Assembly (NCBI RefSeq): GCF_002217655.1
Contig: NZ_NEWK01000001.1
Span: 1,064,001 to 1,128,000 of the forward strand
Source of the DNA: Geobacillus thermocatenulatus
Lineage (GTDB): Bacteria; Bacillota; Bacilli; Bacillales; Anoxybacillaceae
Reading direction: 5' to 3'
Length of the DNA: 64,000 nt
Each line of letters begins with the position of its first letter. Position 1 is the stretch's first letter. The position numbers and the translations under genes were made by a program. Positions 49,249 to 57,217 of the stretch are shown one piece after another. The notes beneath the pieces were generated by a model, which saw only the letters and a list, made by a program, of their open reading frames with translations, did no database searches and was not told where the DNA came from.

Positions 49249-51441
49249 ATGAATGATGTGTATGCTCATACACCACGGGAAAATGGACAGGAATGGCATC
49301 GGTTGGACGAACATTTGGTAAGCGTAGCGGAAATGGCTCAATCATTCGCCGCTCCTTTTCAAGGGGGAAGAGTGGCTTATTTATGCGGCCTTTTGCATGA
49401 CTTGGGGAAATTCCATCCTCTTTTTCAACAATATTTGAAAAAGCAAGCAGATGGAGAAATGGGCCAAAGCGTCCCTCATGCGATTTGGGGAGCGGCGTTG
49501 ATGTACCAGTTGTATTGGAAAAAAATGAATGATCCGCATGCCTGGCAGTGGTTTGCGTTGCCGATCGCCGGCCATCATGCGGGTTTGCATTCGTCTCACT
49601 ATTTATCAACTACCCTTGGACAGAGCTTAAAAGAACAACATTTGCACTTTCGAGAAGTCTTAAAGCAAGCCGAATCGTTCCTAAAGAAATTCGTATTTCC
49701 ATGCATGCAAAGTATGGAAAACGTTCGTTCGCTTTCTGAAACGGAAAGAGAGATGTGGATCCGCCTGATCTTTTCTGCGCTTGTTGACGCTGATTATTTA
49801 GATACAGAGCGCCACTTCCAGCCGGAGCTTTCTCCGCTCCGAACGCCTGTAGCTTCGATAACGGATTTATGGAATCGATTTACCGCCGATCAGGAACAAT
49901 TAACAAGCCGCACGGATGATACAGCGGTGAATCGAATGAGAAGGGAAGTGTACGAGGAATGCGTCTGTGCCGCCTCCAGACCGCAGGGAGTATATCGGTT
50001 GACTGTGCCGACCGGAGGGGGGAAGACGAGAAGCAGTTTAGCTTTTGCGTTGAAACATGCGGTGGAACATGGACTTGACCGCGTTATTGTCGCCATTCCG
50101 TATACAAGCATTATTGAGCAGACGGCGGATGTATACCGCGGCATTTTCGGGAACGATGCGGTGTTGGAGCACCACAGCCAAATTGAGGTGGATGATGAGA
50201 AGGAAGAAGCGGATGAACGGCTCATCCAACAACGCCTCGCTGCGGAAAATTGGGACGCTCCCCTCATTGTCACGACAACCGTGCAGCTGTTTGACAGCCT
50301 GTTCAGCAATCGTCCAAGCAAGGTGCGCAAACTGCATAACTTGTCGCGCAGCGTCGTAATTCTCGATGAGGTTCAAACGCTCCCGGCAGAACTGCTAAAG
50401 CCGACATTAGATGCATTGGCCATGTTGGTGCGCCATTGTCAAACAACGGTTGTCTTATCGAGCGCCACCCAGCCGTTTTTTGAGGAAAGCCGATTTTTGG
50501 ATGTATTTTCCGAAATAGAGGTCAAAGAAATGTTGCCGCTGCCGACCGTGAATCGTCATTTTCAACAAATGAAGCGAGTGGACTATGAGATATGGAAATC
50601 ACCCGTTTCGTTGCTGCAGCTTGTCCGTTTCATTCGCGAACATAAGCAATTATTGGTTGTCTTTAATACGAGAAAAGAGGCGAAAGAGTGCGTTGAACTT
50701 CTTCAAGAGGACGAGGGGGTATTCCATCTTTCCACCCTTCTTTGCGGTGCACATCGCCGCCGAATTTTAGAGGAAGTTCGTGAACGTCTAAAGAAAAATC
50801 AACCTGTCCGCCTCATCAGCACTCAAGTGGTGGAAGCAGGAGTTGATTTGGATTTTCCGATTGTCATGCGCCAAATGGGGCCGCTTGACCGGATTGTACA
50901 GGCAGCAGGACGCTGCAATCGGGAAGGAAAAATGGATAAAGGAAACGTGATTATTTTTGAAACAGAAGACATGCCAAGCCCAAGAGGATCGTATCGAACA
51001 GCGATGGAAACAGCACGGTTCTTATTGGCGCAACGCCCTCCTAATGATTTGCACGATCCCAATATATTTCGGGAATATTTTCGTCGTTTATTCGCCTCGG
51101 TGGATGTGGACTCGAAAAACATCCAAAAAGATCGGGAAACACTTGATTATCCATTAGTTGCTGAAAAATATCGCCTTATTGATCAGGATACGGTTTCCGT
51201 CATCGTTCCATATGCAGAGGCGTCGGAATACTTGCGAATGTGGGAATCCTCTCCGTCCCGCTATTCGTTTCGCCGTTTGCAACCGTATATGATCCAGTTG
51301 TATCGTTTTGAGGCGGAAAAGAAAGAAAAGGACGGATGGCTGCGGGAGGTGGCGGACAATGTCTATGAGTGGCTTGGTGACTATGATGAACGGATCGGAA
51401 TTAAAGAGGAAGTTTACGATCCACTTAGTCTGATTGGATAG
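49249..51441 (+). CDS. cas3: CRISPR-associated nuclease/helicase Cas3 (type I-C)
   Basis: The effector nuclease-helicase of type I CRISPR. 730 residues with both domains fused: HD nuclease (LCGLLHDLGKFHPLF, His50-Asp51, and AGHHAGLH near 110), then SF2 helicase with PTGGGKT (254-260), DEVQ (373-376), SAT (405-407) and the arginine-finger motif QAAGRCNREG (551-560). The RBS is weak. It begins the cas operon and is more A/T-rich than the flanking housekeeping genes, which suggests transfer. cas5c follows. Confidence 0.96.
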   Translation: MNDVYAHTPRENGQEWHRLDEHLVSVAEMAQSFAAPFQGGRVAYLCGLLHDLGKFHPLFQQYLKKQADGEMGQSVPHAIWGAALMYQLYWKKMNDPHAWQWFALPIAGHHAGLHSSHYLSTTLGQSLKEQHLHFREVLKQAESFLKKFVFPCMQSMENVRSLSETEREMWIRLIFSALVDADYLDTERHFQPELSPLRTPVASITDLWNRFTADQEQLTSRTDDTAVNRMRREVYEECVCAASRPQGVYRLTVPTGGGKTRSSLAFALKHAVEHGLDRVIVAIPYTSIIEQTADVYRGIFGNDAVLEHHSQIEVDDEKEEADERLIQQRLAAENWDAPLIVTTTVQLFDSLFSNRPSKVRKLHNLSRSVVILDEVQTLPAELLKPTLDALAMLVRHCQTTVVLSSATQPFFEESRFLDVFSEIEVKEMLPLPTVNRHFQQMKRVDYEIWKSPVSLLQLVRFIREHKQLLVVFNTRKEAKECVELLQEDEGVFHLSTLLCGAHRRRILEEVRERLKKNQPVRLISTQVVEAGVDLDFPIVMRQMGPLDRIVQAAGRCNREGKMDKGNVIIFETEDMPSPRGSYRTAMETARFLLAQRPPNDLHDPNIFREYFRRLFASVDVDSKNIQKDRETLDYPLVAEKYRLIDQDTVSVIVPYAEASEYLRMWESSPSRYSFRRLQPYMIQLYRFEAEKKEKDGWLREVADNVYEWLGDYDERIGIKEEVYDPLSLIG

Positions 51442-51467
51442 AAATGGCGATGGAAAGGAGATATGAA

Positions 51468-52178
51468 ATGCAGCGTCGAGCGAAAGTGCAGGTGAAGGTG
51501 TGGGGGGAATATGCTTGTTTTACAAGACCAGAATTTAAAGTCGAGCGCATCAGTTATCCTGTGATGACGCCGAGCGCAGCGCGGGGGGTATTGGAAGCGA
51601 TCTTTTGGAAGCCCGAATTTCGCTACGAGGTTCGACAAATCGGGATTTTAAGTTTAGGGGGGCAACAAGCGATTTTGCGCAACGAACTCACAAGCAAGCA
51701 AAATAAAAACCCGATCGTGATTGAAAGCGCCAGGGCTCAACGAACGAGCTTGATTTTAAAGAACGTGGCGTATTGGATAGTTGCCGATATCATTTTAACA
51801 AATCGAGCGGTTGATCCAGCGGCCAAATACCGGGATCAGTTTAACCGACGAGTTGAACGAGGTCAGTGTCATCATACGCCATATTTAGGAACAAGGGAGT
51901 TTGCCGCCTACTTTTCATCTATAGATGAAGATGATGTTGTGAAGCCGGTCGATATGGACATTGGCACAATGCTGTTGGATTTTGCTTTTATTGAAGACGG
52001 TTCGAGAAAAGAAATGGAGTTTCTCCGTTATGAAGAAACGGGGACGCGAACGGCGGTTGGATTCGCGAAGCCACTCTTTTTTGAGGCAAAGGTAGAAAAC
52101 GGTTGGCTGCATGTTCCAAAAGAAACATATCAGCAGCTGTATGCATTGGAGGGACAAAATGCTTTACGAGTTGATTGA
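51468..52178 (+). CDS. cas5c: Cas5c (Cas5d), crRNA-processing subunit of type I-C Cascade
   Basis: In type I-C systems Cas5c replaces Cas6 as the endonuclease that cuts the repeat hairpin and caps the 5' handle. 236 residues with the RAMP-type start VQVKVWGEYACFTRPEFKVE and SYPVMTPSAARGVLEAIFW. ATG at 51468 lies 7 nt after AAAGGAG; an ATG eight codons upstream has no good RBS. It overlaps cas8c by 20 bp. Confidence 0.93.
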   Translation: MQRRAKVQVKVWGEYACFTRPEFKVERISYPVMTPSAARGVLEAIFWKPEFRYEVRQIGILSLGGQQAILRNELTSKQNKNPIVIESARAQRTSLILKNVAYWIVADIILTNRAVDPAAKYRDQFNRRVERGQCHHTPYLGTREFAAYFSSIDEDDVVKPVDMDIGTMLLDFAFIEDGSRKEMEFLRYEETGTRTAVGFAKPLFFEAKVENGWLHVPKETYQQLYALEGQNALRVD

Positions 52179-53916
52179 GTTGGCGGCTAAGTTGCAGAGG
52201 GAAAAAAAACTACCACCGATCTCCTATAAACCTAAATCAATCAATTGGATTATTGATTTAGGTGGGGATCAACCATATTTGAAAGGGCCGTTTAGAAGGG
52301 GAGAATACCGTTTGGTGGAAGCGCCGTTTCGGTTGAGGCAAGGGAAAGTTACGGAAGAAAACGTAAAGCCTTATTTGTTGGCTGATGATGGCCGCTATGT
52401 ACTTGGCATCCCTGAAAGTCCAGAAAAGGCGGATGAAGCGGAGTTAATGCATAAAGGGTATGTTCGATTAATTGAGGAAGCTTATGAGAAAACAAAGTTG
52501 AAAGAATTAAAAAAAGTGCTGGATTTTTTGTACAGTCCGATGAAGAATGCGTTCCGTGAGCAAATTGGTGCCAAGGATATCGTGACGTTTCAAGATGATG
52601 AGGAGTCATTGATTTTTGAAAAGAGTGAAATTCAAACATTTTGGGCTGAATACTTGGCGAGTGATTTGCTGTCCGACGATGAATGTGACTGTTCTGTTTG
52701 CGGGAAGCGATCGGCTTATGTACGGTATTTGCCCAACCCTGTCCAGTTATTTGGACAATCGTGCCAACTGACGTCGTTTAATAACCCGTCGTTTGAATCA
52801 ATGGGCAAAACTCAAACGAATAATGTACCTGTCTGCTTCGGGTGTGCTACTTTGGTTGTCGATACATTGAATTATCTCATTAGGGAAGATCAACATCATA
52901 CTCCCCTGTATATAAGCGACCGAAATATTTTGCAATCCCAAATGGCCATATATTGGGTTGATGACCAAATTGAGGGGAGGGGATGTATCCAACTTGATGA
53001 AAAATTGTTTGCATCGCCAATCGAACAATGGCTTTTTGATGAAGATACAAATCAACGGACTCCTCCCCCTGAGTTGAAGCAGCTCGAGGAACTGCTGGCT
53101 CTTCCGAAAACAGGGCGCGAGCAGGCATTGCACTTAGACAAGACGTTTTTTCATATGGCTGTCCTTTCGGCCAATAAAGCGAGATTAGTCGTTCGTGAAT
53201 GGATTCATACGTCGATTTCTCAATTGCTGATGCATTTGGAGAGGTATGCGGCCGCTGTGCGCATCGTTCAGCCGACTGGGGAAAAAGGCTATTTATTGCC
53301 GCTGGCAGCTTTGATTCGCGCTGTTGATATGTCGCCGGGGCTGGTGCGCCAATGTTTGCGCACGATTTATCAAGGGGCTTTGCCGCCTACTGAATTGCTG
53401 CCGTTAGCGCTTCAACGTTTCCGCTCTTTGAAAGTATTGAGTGATCCGAAGGAAACGTGGAGATATCATTCATCAGCCAGCTTGTTAAAACTCGTTCTCA
53501 CATATGGAAAGGAGGAAGCAAATACAATGCAATCGTTAAACAACCATTGCTTGCAGCCGGCTTATATTTGTGGACGATTATTGGCCGTATTGGAAGAAAT
53601 TCAACGGCGCGCTTTGGGATACCGAATTGGAAGCACAATCGTGGATCGATTTTATGGCGCGGCTTCTACAGCTCCAGCATCGACATTTGGTTCATTGCTG
53701 AGGCTTTCAACAACAGCTCATCTGCCAAAAGTGTCTGGTGAGCTTGGCCGTTTGCTTGAGGAAGTGATGAAACAGCTGGATGAAGCTGGAGGTTTCCCGA
53801 CGATTTTCAATTTAAGAGAACAGGCAGAGTTCGCACTTGGTTTTTATCATCAACGCGCTGAGTTCCGCAGTCGCCATCAAAGCAATCAAACAAATGGAAC
53901 GGGGGAAAGCCAATGA
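52159..53916 (+). CDS. cas8c: Cas8c (Csd1), large subunit of type I-C Cascade
   Basis: Recognises the PAM and holds the Cascade complex together. 585 residues, start MLYELIELAAKLQREKKLPP. A zinc-finger-like set of cysteines (CDCSVCGKR about residues 175-183, then PVCFGCATLVVDTLN about 224-238) is typical of Csd1. RBS TTGGAGGGAC before ATG inside the 3' end of cas5c. A strong internal RBS and in-frame ATG give a separate C-terminal product (next entry). Confidence 0.93.
   Translation: MLYELIELAAKLQREKKLPPISYKPKSINWIIDLGGDQPYLKGPFRRGEYRLVEAPFRLRQGKVTEENVKPYLLADDGRYVLGIPESPEKADEAELMHKGYVRLIEEAYEKTKLKELKKVLDFLYSPMKNAFREQIGAKDIVTFQDDEESLIFEKSEIQTFWAEYLASDLLSDDECDCSVCGKRSAYVRYLPNPVQLFGQSCQLTSFNNPSFESMGKTQTNNVPVCFGCATLVVDTLNYLIREDQHHTPLYISDRNILQSQMAIYWVDDQIEGRGCIQLDEKLFASPIEQWLFDEDTNQRTPPPELKQLEELLALPKTGREQALHLDKTFFHMAVLSANKARLVVREWIHTSISQLLMHLERYAAAVRIVQPTGEKGYLLPLAALIRAVDMSPGLVRQCLRTIYQGALPPTELLPLALQRFRSLKVLSDPKETWRYHSSASLLKLVLTYGKEEANTMQSLNNHCLQPAYICGRLLAVLEEIQRRALGYRIGSTIVDRFYGAASTAPASTFGSLLRLSTTAHLPKVSGELGRLLEEVMKQLDEAGGFPTIFNLREQAEFALGFYHQRAEFRSRHQSNQTNGTGESQ
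53527..53916 (+). CDS. cas11c: Cas11c small subunit, internal start within cas8c
   Basis: Type I-C Cas11 is known to be made from an internal start in cas8c. Here AAAGGAGG (53508-53515) is followed after 11 nt by ATG 53527, in frame with cas8c at residue 457. The 129-residue product is helical (MQSLNNHCLQPAYICGRLLA, then GELGRLLEEVMKQLDEAGGF), the expected size for the small subunit. An intact consensus RBS in the middle of a coding sequence is strong support. Confidence 0.82.
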   Translation: MQSLNNHCLQPAYICGRLLAVLEEIQRRALGYRIGSTIVDRFYGAASTAPASTFGSLLRLSTTAHLPKVSGELGRLLEEVMKQLDEAGGFPTIFNLREQAEFALGFYHQRAEFRSRHQSNQTNGTGESQ

Positions 53917-55028
53917 TGGAGCGCTATATCGATCCGACAAAACGTCATGAATTTGTGTTGCTTTTTGATGTCAAAGATGGGAATCCAAATGGGGATCCAG
54001 ATGCGGGCAACATGCCGCGTGTCGATCCGGAAACGATGCACGGCATTGTGACCGACGTTGCGATCAAGCGGAAAATTCGCGATTACGCCGCGATGGTATT
54101 AGGCAAACCGATTTTTATTCAAAGCCAAACGGCTTTAAACACCATCATTTTTCAAGCATATCAAGACGTCGGAGTGAAACTGGCGACGATTGAGCTGAAT
54201 GAAGAAGAAAAAGAAAATGGGGAATTGATGAATTGGCTTTCACAGCTTGAGGAACAAGGATTGGTGCTCGAAGACAATCGGGTGATCTATACTGGTGAGG
54301 ACATCAAGGAGAAGGATATTCGTGAAAAATTAACGGAAGGATTAGAAGAAGCTGGTCTTAAAAAACAACTGGAAAAGTCATTGCGAAATATGGCGAAACG
54401 TCTGGCACAGGCGGCAAATAATATGAAAATTGATGAACAAACACGCCAAAATGCGCAAAAGGCTTTATGCCAAAAGTACTATGATGTCCGCATGTTCGGG
54501 GCTGTGATGTCAACAGGATTGAATGCTGGTCAAGTGCGTGGGCCGATGCAGCTGACATTTTCTCGCTCAATTGACCCGGTATTTCCATGGGATTTGACCA
54601 TCACACGCTCCGCGATCACCAAAGAATCGGATCGCCGCAGAAAACAAACGGAAATGGGAAGAAAACCGTTAATTCCATACGGATTGTATCGATTGCATGG
54701 ATTCTACAATCCATTTTTAGGAGAAAAAACAGGGGTTACGGCAGAAGATTTAGCTGATTTTTGGGATGCGCTCGTTCATTTATTTGCATTTGACCATTCT
54801 GCGGCTCGAGGAGAAATGAATGTCAGAGCACTCTATATTTTTAGCCATGAAAATGCGAAAGGATCAGCGCCAGCTCACAAGCTGTTTGACTTGGTGAAAA
54901 TCGAGCGCCGCCAACAGGAAGCTCCAAGGTCATTCCATGACTATGTTTTGCTTGGACCGGCAGATGAGGGGCAGAAAGACGTTTTTCTTGAAGGGTTTTC
55001 TGGGGTCACCGTGACGCGCCTCGTATAA
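53913..55028 (+). CDS. cas7c: Cas7c (Csd2), backbone subunit of type I-C Cascade
   Basis: Forms the crRNA-binding filament. 371 residues; start of the RAMP fold is FVLLFDVKDGNPNGDPDAGN, with RVDPETMHGIVTDVAIKRKI. The region YYDVRMFGAVMSTGLNAGQV, then RGPMQLTFSRSIDP, resumes at about residue 189. Between about 95 and 180 there is a charged helical stretch (EEEKENGELMNWLSQLEEQG and more) longer than I expect for Csd2 proteins, which are usually near 290 residues. ATG overlaps the cas8c stop. Confidence 0.93.
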   Translation: MMERYIDPTKRHEFVLLFDVKDGNPNGDPDAGNMPRVDPETMHGIVTDVAIKRKIRDYAAMVLGKPIFIQSQTALNTIIFQAYQDVGVKLATIELNEEEKENGELMNWLSQLEEQGLVLEDNRVIYTGEDIKEKDIREKLTEGLEEAGLKKQLEKSLRNMAKRLAQAANNMKIDEQTRQNAQKALCQKYYDVRMFGAVMSTGLNAGQVRGPMQLTFSRSIDPVFPWDLTITRSAITKESDRRRKQTEMGRKPLIPYGLYRLHGFYNPFLGEKTGVTAEDLADFWDALVHLFAFDHSAARGEMNVRALYIFSHENAKGSAPAHKLFDLVKIERRQQEAPRSFHDYVLLGPADEGQKDVFLEGFSGVTVTRLV

Positions 55029-55052
55029 AACGTTGGCGAAAGGGTTGGTTTT

Positions 55053-55667
55053 ATGCAGTGGAGTGAAGATGAGTGGATTATGCTGTCAGCTTTGCAACAT
55101 TATGTGTACTGTCCGCGTCAATGTGCATTGATTCATCTCGAACAGACTTTTGAGGAGAATGTTTTTACACTGAGAGGGAATCGGGTGCATGAACGGGTAG
55201 ACACACCGGAAGGAGAACAGTTGGGAGACAGAAGAGTAGAGCGTGCCTTGCCAATCTGGTCGGAACGTTTGGGGATTATAGGAAAAGCAGATTGTGTAGA
55301 ATTTCTTCCTGACGGAACGCCATATCCAGTGGAATACAAAGCCGGAAAACGAAAAACGAAAGAGGCGGATATGGTGCAGTTGGCGGCTCAAGCTCTCTGC
55401 CTAGAAGAAATGTTCGATCGACCGGTGGCAAAGGGGGCCTTATACTATTATCAGTCAAGAAGACGGTTGGAAGTGGACGTGACCAAACCTTTGCGGCGAC
55501 TTGTGGAAGAAACAATACAAAATGTAAGAGAAATGTTGGGAAACGACCGATTGCCGCCGCCCGTCAATGATGCGCGATGCCGTGATTGCTCGTTGCAGGA
55601 CGTTTGCATGCCACAGGTTCCTGCGAACGTAGCCGCTTGGATAAGCGAGGAGAACGATCATGATTAA
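55053..55667 (+). CDS. cas4: Cas4 Fe-S exonuclease
   Basis: RecB-like nuclease that trims prespacers and selects their PAM end during adaptation. 204 residues. Fe-S cysteines: YVYCPRQCALIHLEQ near residue 20 and CRDCSLQDVC near 178-187. Nuclease motif: GKADCVEFLPDGTPYPVEYK (Asp and the E-x-K pair). It overlaps cas1 by 8 bp. Confidence 0.94.
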   Translation: MQWSEDEWIMLSALQHYVYCPRQCALIHLEQTFEENVFTLRGNRVHERVDTPEGEQLGDRRVERALPIWSERLGIIGKADCVEFLPDGTPYPVEYKAGKRKTKEADMVQLAAQALCLEEMFDRPVAKGALYYYQSRRRLEVDVTKPLRRLVEETIQNVREMLGNDRLPPPVNDARCRDCSLQDVCMPQVPANVAAWISEENDHD

Positions 55668-56691
55668 AGTATTGTTGAATACGTTATACGTTCAAACGCC
55701 ACAGTCATATATACGGCTTGATCATGAAACGATTGTCGTTGAGGTGGAAGGGGCAAAGACATTGCAAGTCCCTATCCACCATATTGGAGCTATTGTCATG
55801 TTTGGACATGTTTCGATCAGCCCGTATTTGCTTGGCAAATGTGTCAACCAAGGCATTTCTGTCATTTGGTATGATGCATATGGCCGTTTTTTGGCCCGAG
55901 CCACTGGAAGAACAAATGGAAATGTATTGCTTCGGAGAGCACAACATCAACTATTGGAAGATGAGAAAAGAATGTTCCATATTGCTTCACGTTTTGTATC
56001 CGGTAAAATTCGCAACAGCAAAAGCGTGCTGCAACGGGCGATGCGTGATTATCCAGAGCAGCGAGCGAGGTTGGAGCAATCTGTAAAGCAACTAGACCAA
56101 AGTTTACGCAATATTGGAAAGCAATCGACATTGGATGAACTGCGGGGAGTCGAGGGGTACGCCTCATCCGTCTACTTTGAAGCATTCGCATCGCTCATAC
56201 GGTCAGATGAGGATGGATTTTTTTCCTTTACCGTACGGTCTCGGAGGCCTCCCCGCGATCCGGTCAATGCTTGTTTATCATTTGCTTACAGCATTTTAAC
56301 ACAAGACTGCATCTCGGCATTGGAGGGGGTGGGGCTTGATCCACAAATTGGTTATTTGCATGCATTGCGGCCTGGGAAGCCATCATTAGGTTTGGATCTT
56401 GTTGAAGAATTCCGGCCTTACTTGGCTGATCGGTTTGTTCTAACATTAATCAACCGGAGGCAACTGGATAAAAGCGATTTTGACATGCGCCCAGGCGGAG
56501 CTGTATTTTTGAATGAAAAGGGGAGAAAGACCTTTTTGGCTGCTTACCAAAAACGGAAACAAGAAGAAATTCAGCATCCCATTATCAATCAAAAAGTTCC
56601 GCTAGGGTTGTTGCCTCACGTACATGCCCGATTATTAGCTCGGCATTTACGGGGAGATATTGCCGAGTACACTCCATTTATCATGAGGTGA
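55660..56691 (+). CDS. cas1: Cas1 integrase (type I-C)
   Basis: Metal-dependent integrase that inserts new spacers with Cas2. 343 residues. Catalytic Glu in SSVYFEAFASLIR (about residue 171), His in YLHALRPGKPSLGLDLVEEF (about 238) and Asp or Glu in DLVEEFRP (about 253). Start MIKVLLNTLYVQTPQSYIRL is typical of Cas1c. It lies 6 bp before cas2. Confidence 0.95.
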   Translation: MIKVLLNTLYVQTPQSYIRLDHETIVVEVEGAKTLQVPIHHIGAIVMFGHVSISPYLLGKCVNQGISVIWYDAYGRFLARATGRTNGNVLLRRAQHQLLEDEKRMFHIASRFVSGKIRNSKSVLQRAMRDYPEQRARLEQSVKQLDQSLRNIGKQSTLDELRGVEGYASSVYFEAFASLIRSDEDGFFSFTVRSRRPPRDPVNACLSFAYSILTQDCISALEGVGLDPQIGYLHALRPGKPSLGLDLVEEFRPYLADRFVLTLINRRQLDKSDFDMRPGGAVFLNEKGRKTFLAAYQKRKQEEIQHPIINQKVPLGLLPHVHARLLARHLRGDIAEYTPFIMR

Positions 56692-56697
56692 TCATGA

Positions 56698-56988
56698 TTG
56701 GATATTTTAGTGACATACGATGTAGAAACATTAGAACCAAGCGGTCAAAAACGGTTGCGAAAAGTGGCGACCATTTGCCAAAATTTTGGCCAGCGGGTGC
56801 AAAAATCAGTGTTCGAATGCAGCGTCAGTCAAGCGCAACTAGAAGAAATGGAGCATCAATTGTTGCGCGTCATTGACTTGGAAAAAGATAGTTTGCGGAT
56901 ATATACATTGTACGGCAGCCGGTCAAAGGCGGTTCGTGTCTATGGAAAAGATTATTACGTTGATTATAATGATCCCATCATTTTGTAA
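56698..56988 (+). CDS. cas2: Cas2 (type I-C)
   Basis: Dimeric scaffold of the Cas1-Cas2 integrase. 96 residues: MDILVTYDVETLEPSGQKRL, with the conserved Asp at residue 8, then CQNFGQRVQKSVFECSVS. TTG start with GAGGTGATC upstream. It is the last cas gene before the leader and array. Confidence 0.94.
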   Translation: MDILVTYDVETLEPSGQKRLRKVATICQNFGQRVQKSVFECSVSQAQLEEMEHQLLRVIDLEKDSLRIYTLYGSRSKAVRVYGKDYYVDYNDPIIL

Positions 56989-57217
56989 TGACAAAGATGA
57001 CAAAATGCCGATGATATGTGCGGCAAGAAGAGAATGATGCGCGAACATAAAGCGATGCTGAAAAATAGGGGGGATCGCGATGGGCGGAAAAGCTGGTTAT
57101 AAAGCCGAAGATGGGAAATGGATCAGTGATCATTGCAACTTTGATCCAAACGGAATGTGTAAGTTCGCGTTTTTATATCTTGAAATGCGCTCAACACAAG
57201 ATATCTAAACGCGGGCG
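56989..57217 (+). promoter_or_regulatory. CRISPR leader
   Basis: The 229 bp between cas2 and the first repeat. It holds an inverted repeat ATATCTTG (57175-57182) and CAAGATAT (57197-57204), 13 bp before repeat 1, which may be a landing site for the integrase or a host factor. A candidate small ORF lies inside it. I see no clear promoter hexamers. Confidence 0.7.
57080..57208 (+). CDS. Candidate 42-residue protein in the CRISPR leader
   Basis: ATG behind TAGGGGGGATCGCG encodes MGGKAGYKAEDGKWISDHCN, then FDPNGMCKFAFLYLEMRSTQ and DI, ending 9 bp before the first repeat. It has two Cys and one His in a short span. I recognise no family. Its 3' third coincides with the leader inverted repeat. Support is only the strong RBS and place; 42 open codons could arise by chance. 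Confidence 0.35.
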   Translation: MGGKAGYKAEDGKWISDHCNFDPNGMCKFAFLYLEMRSTQDI

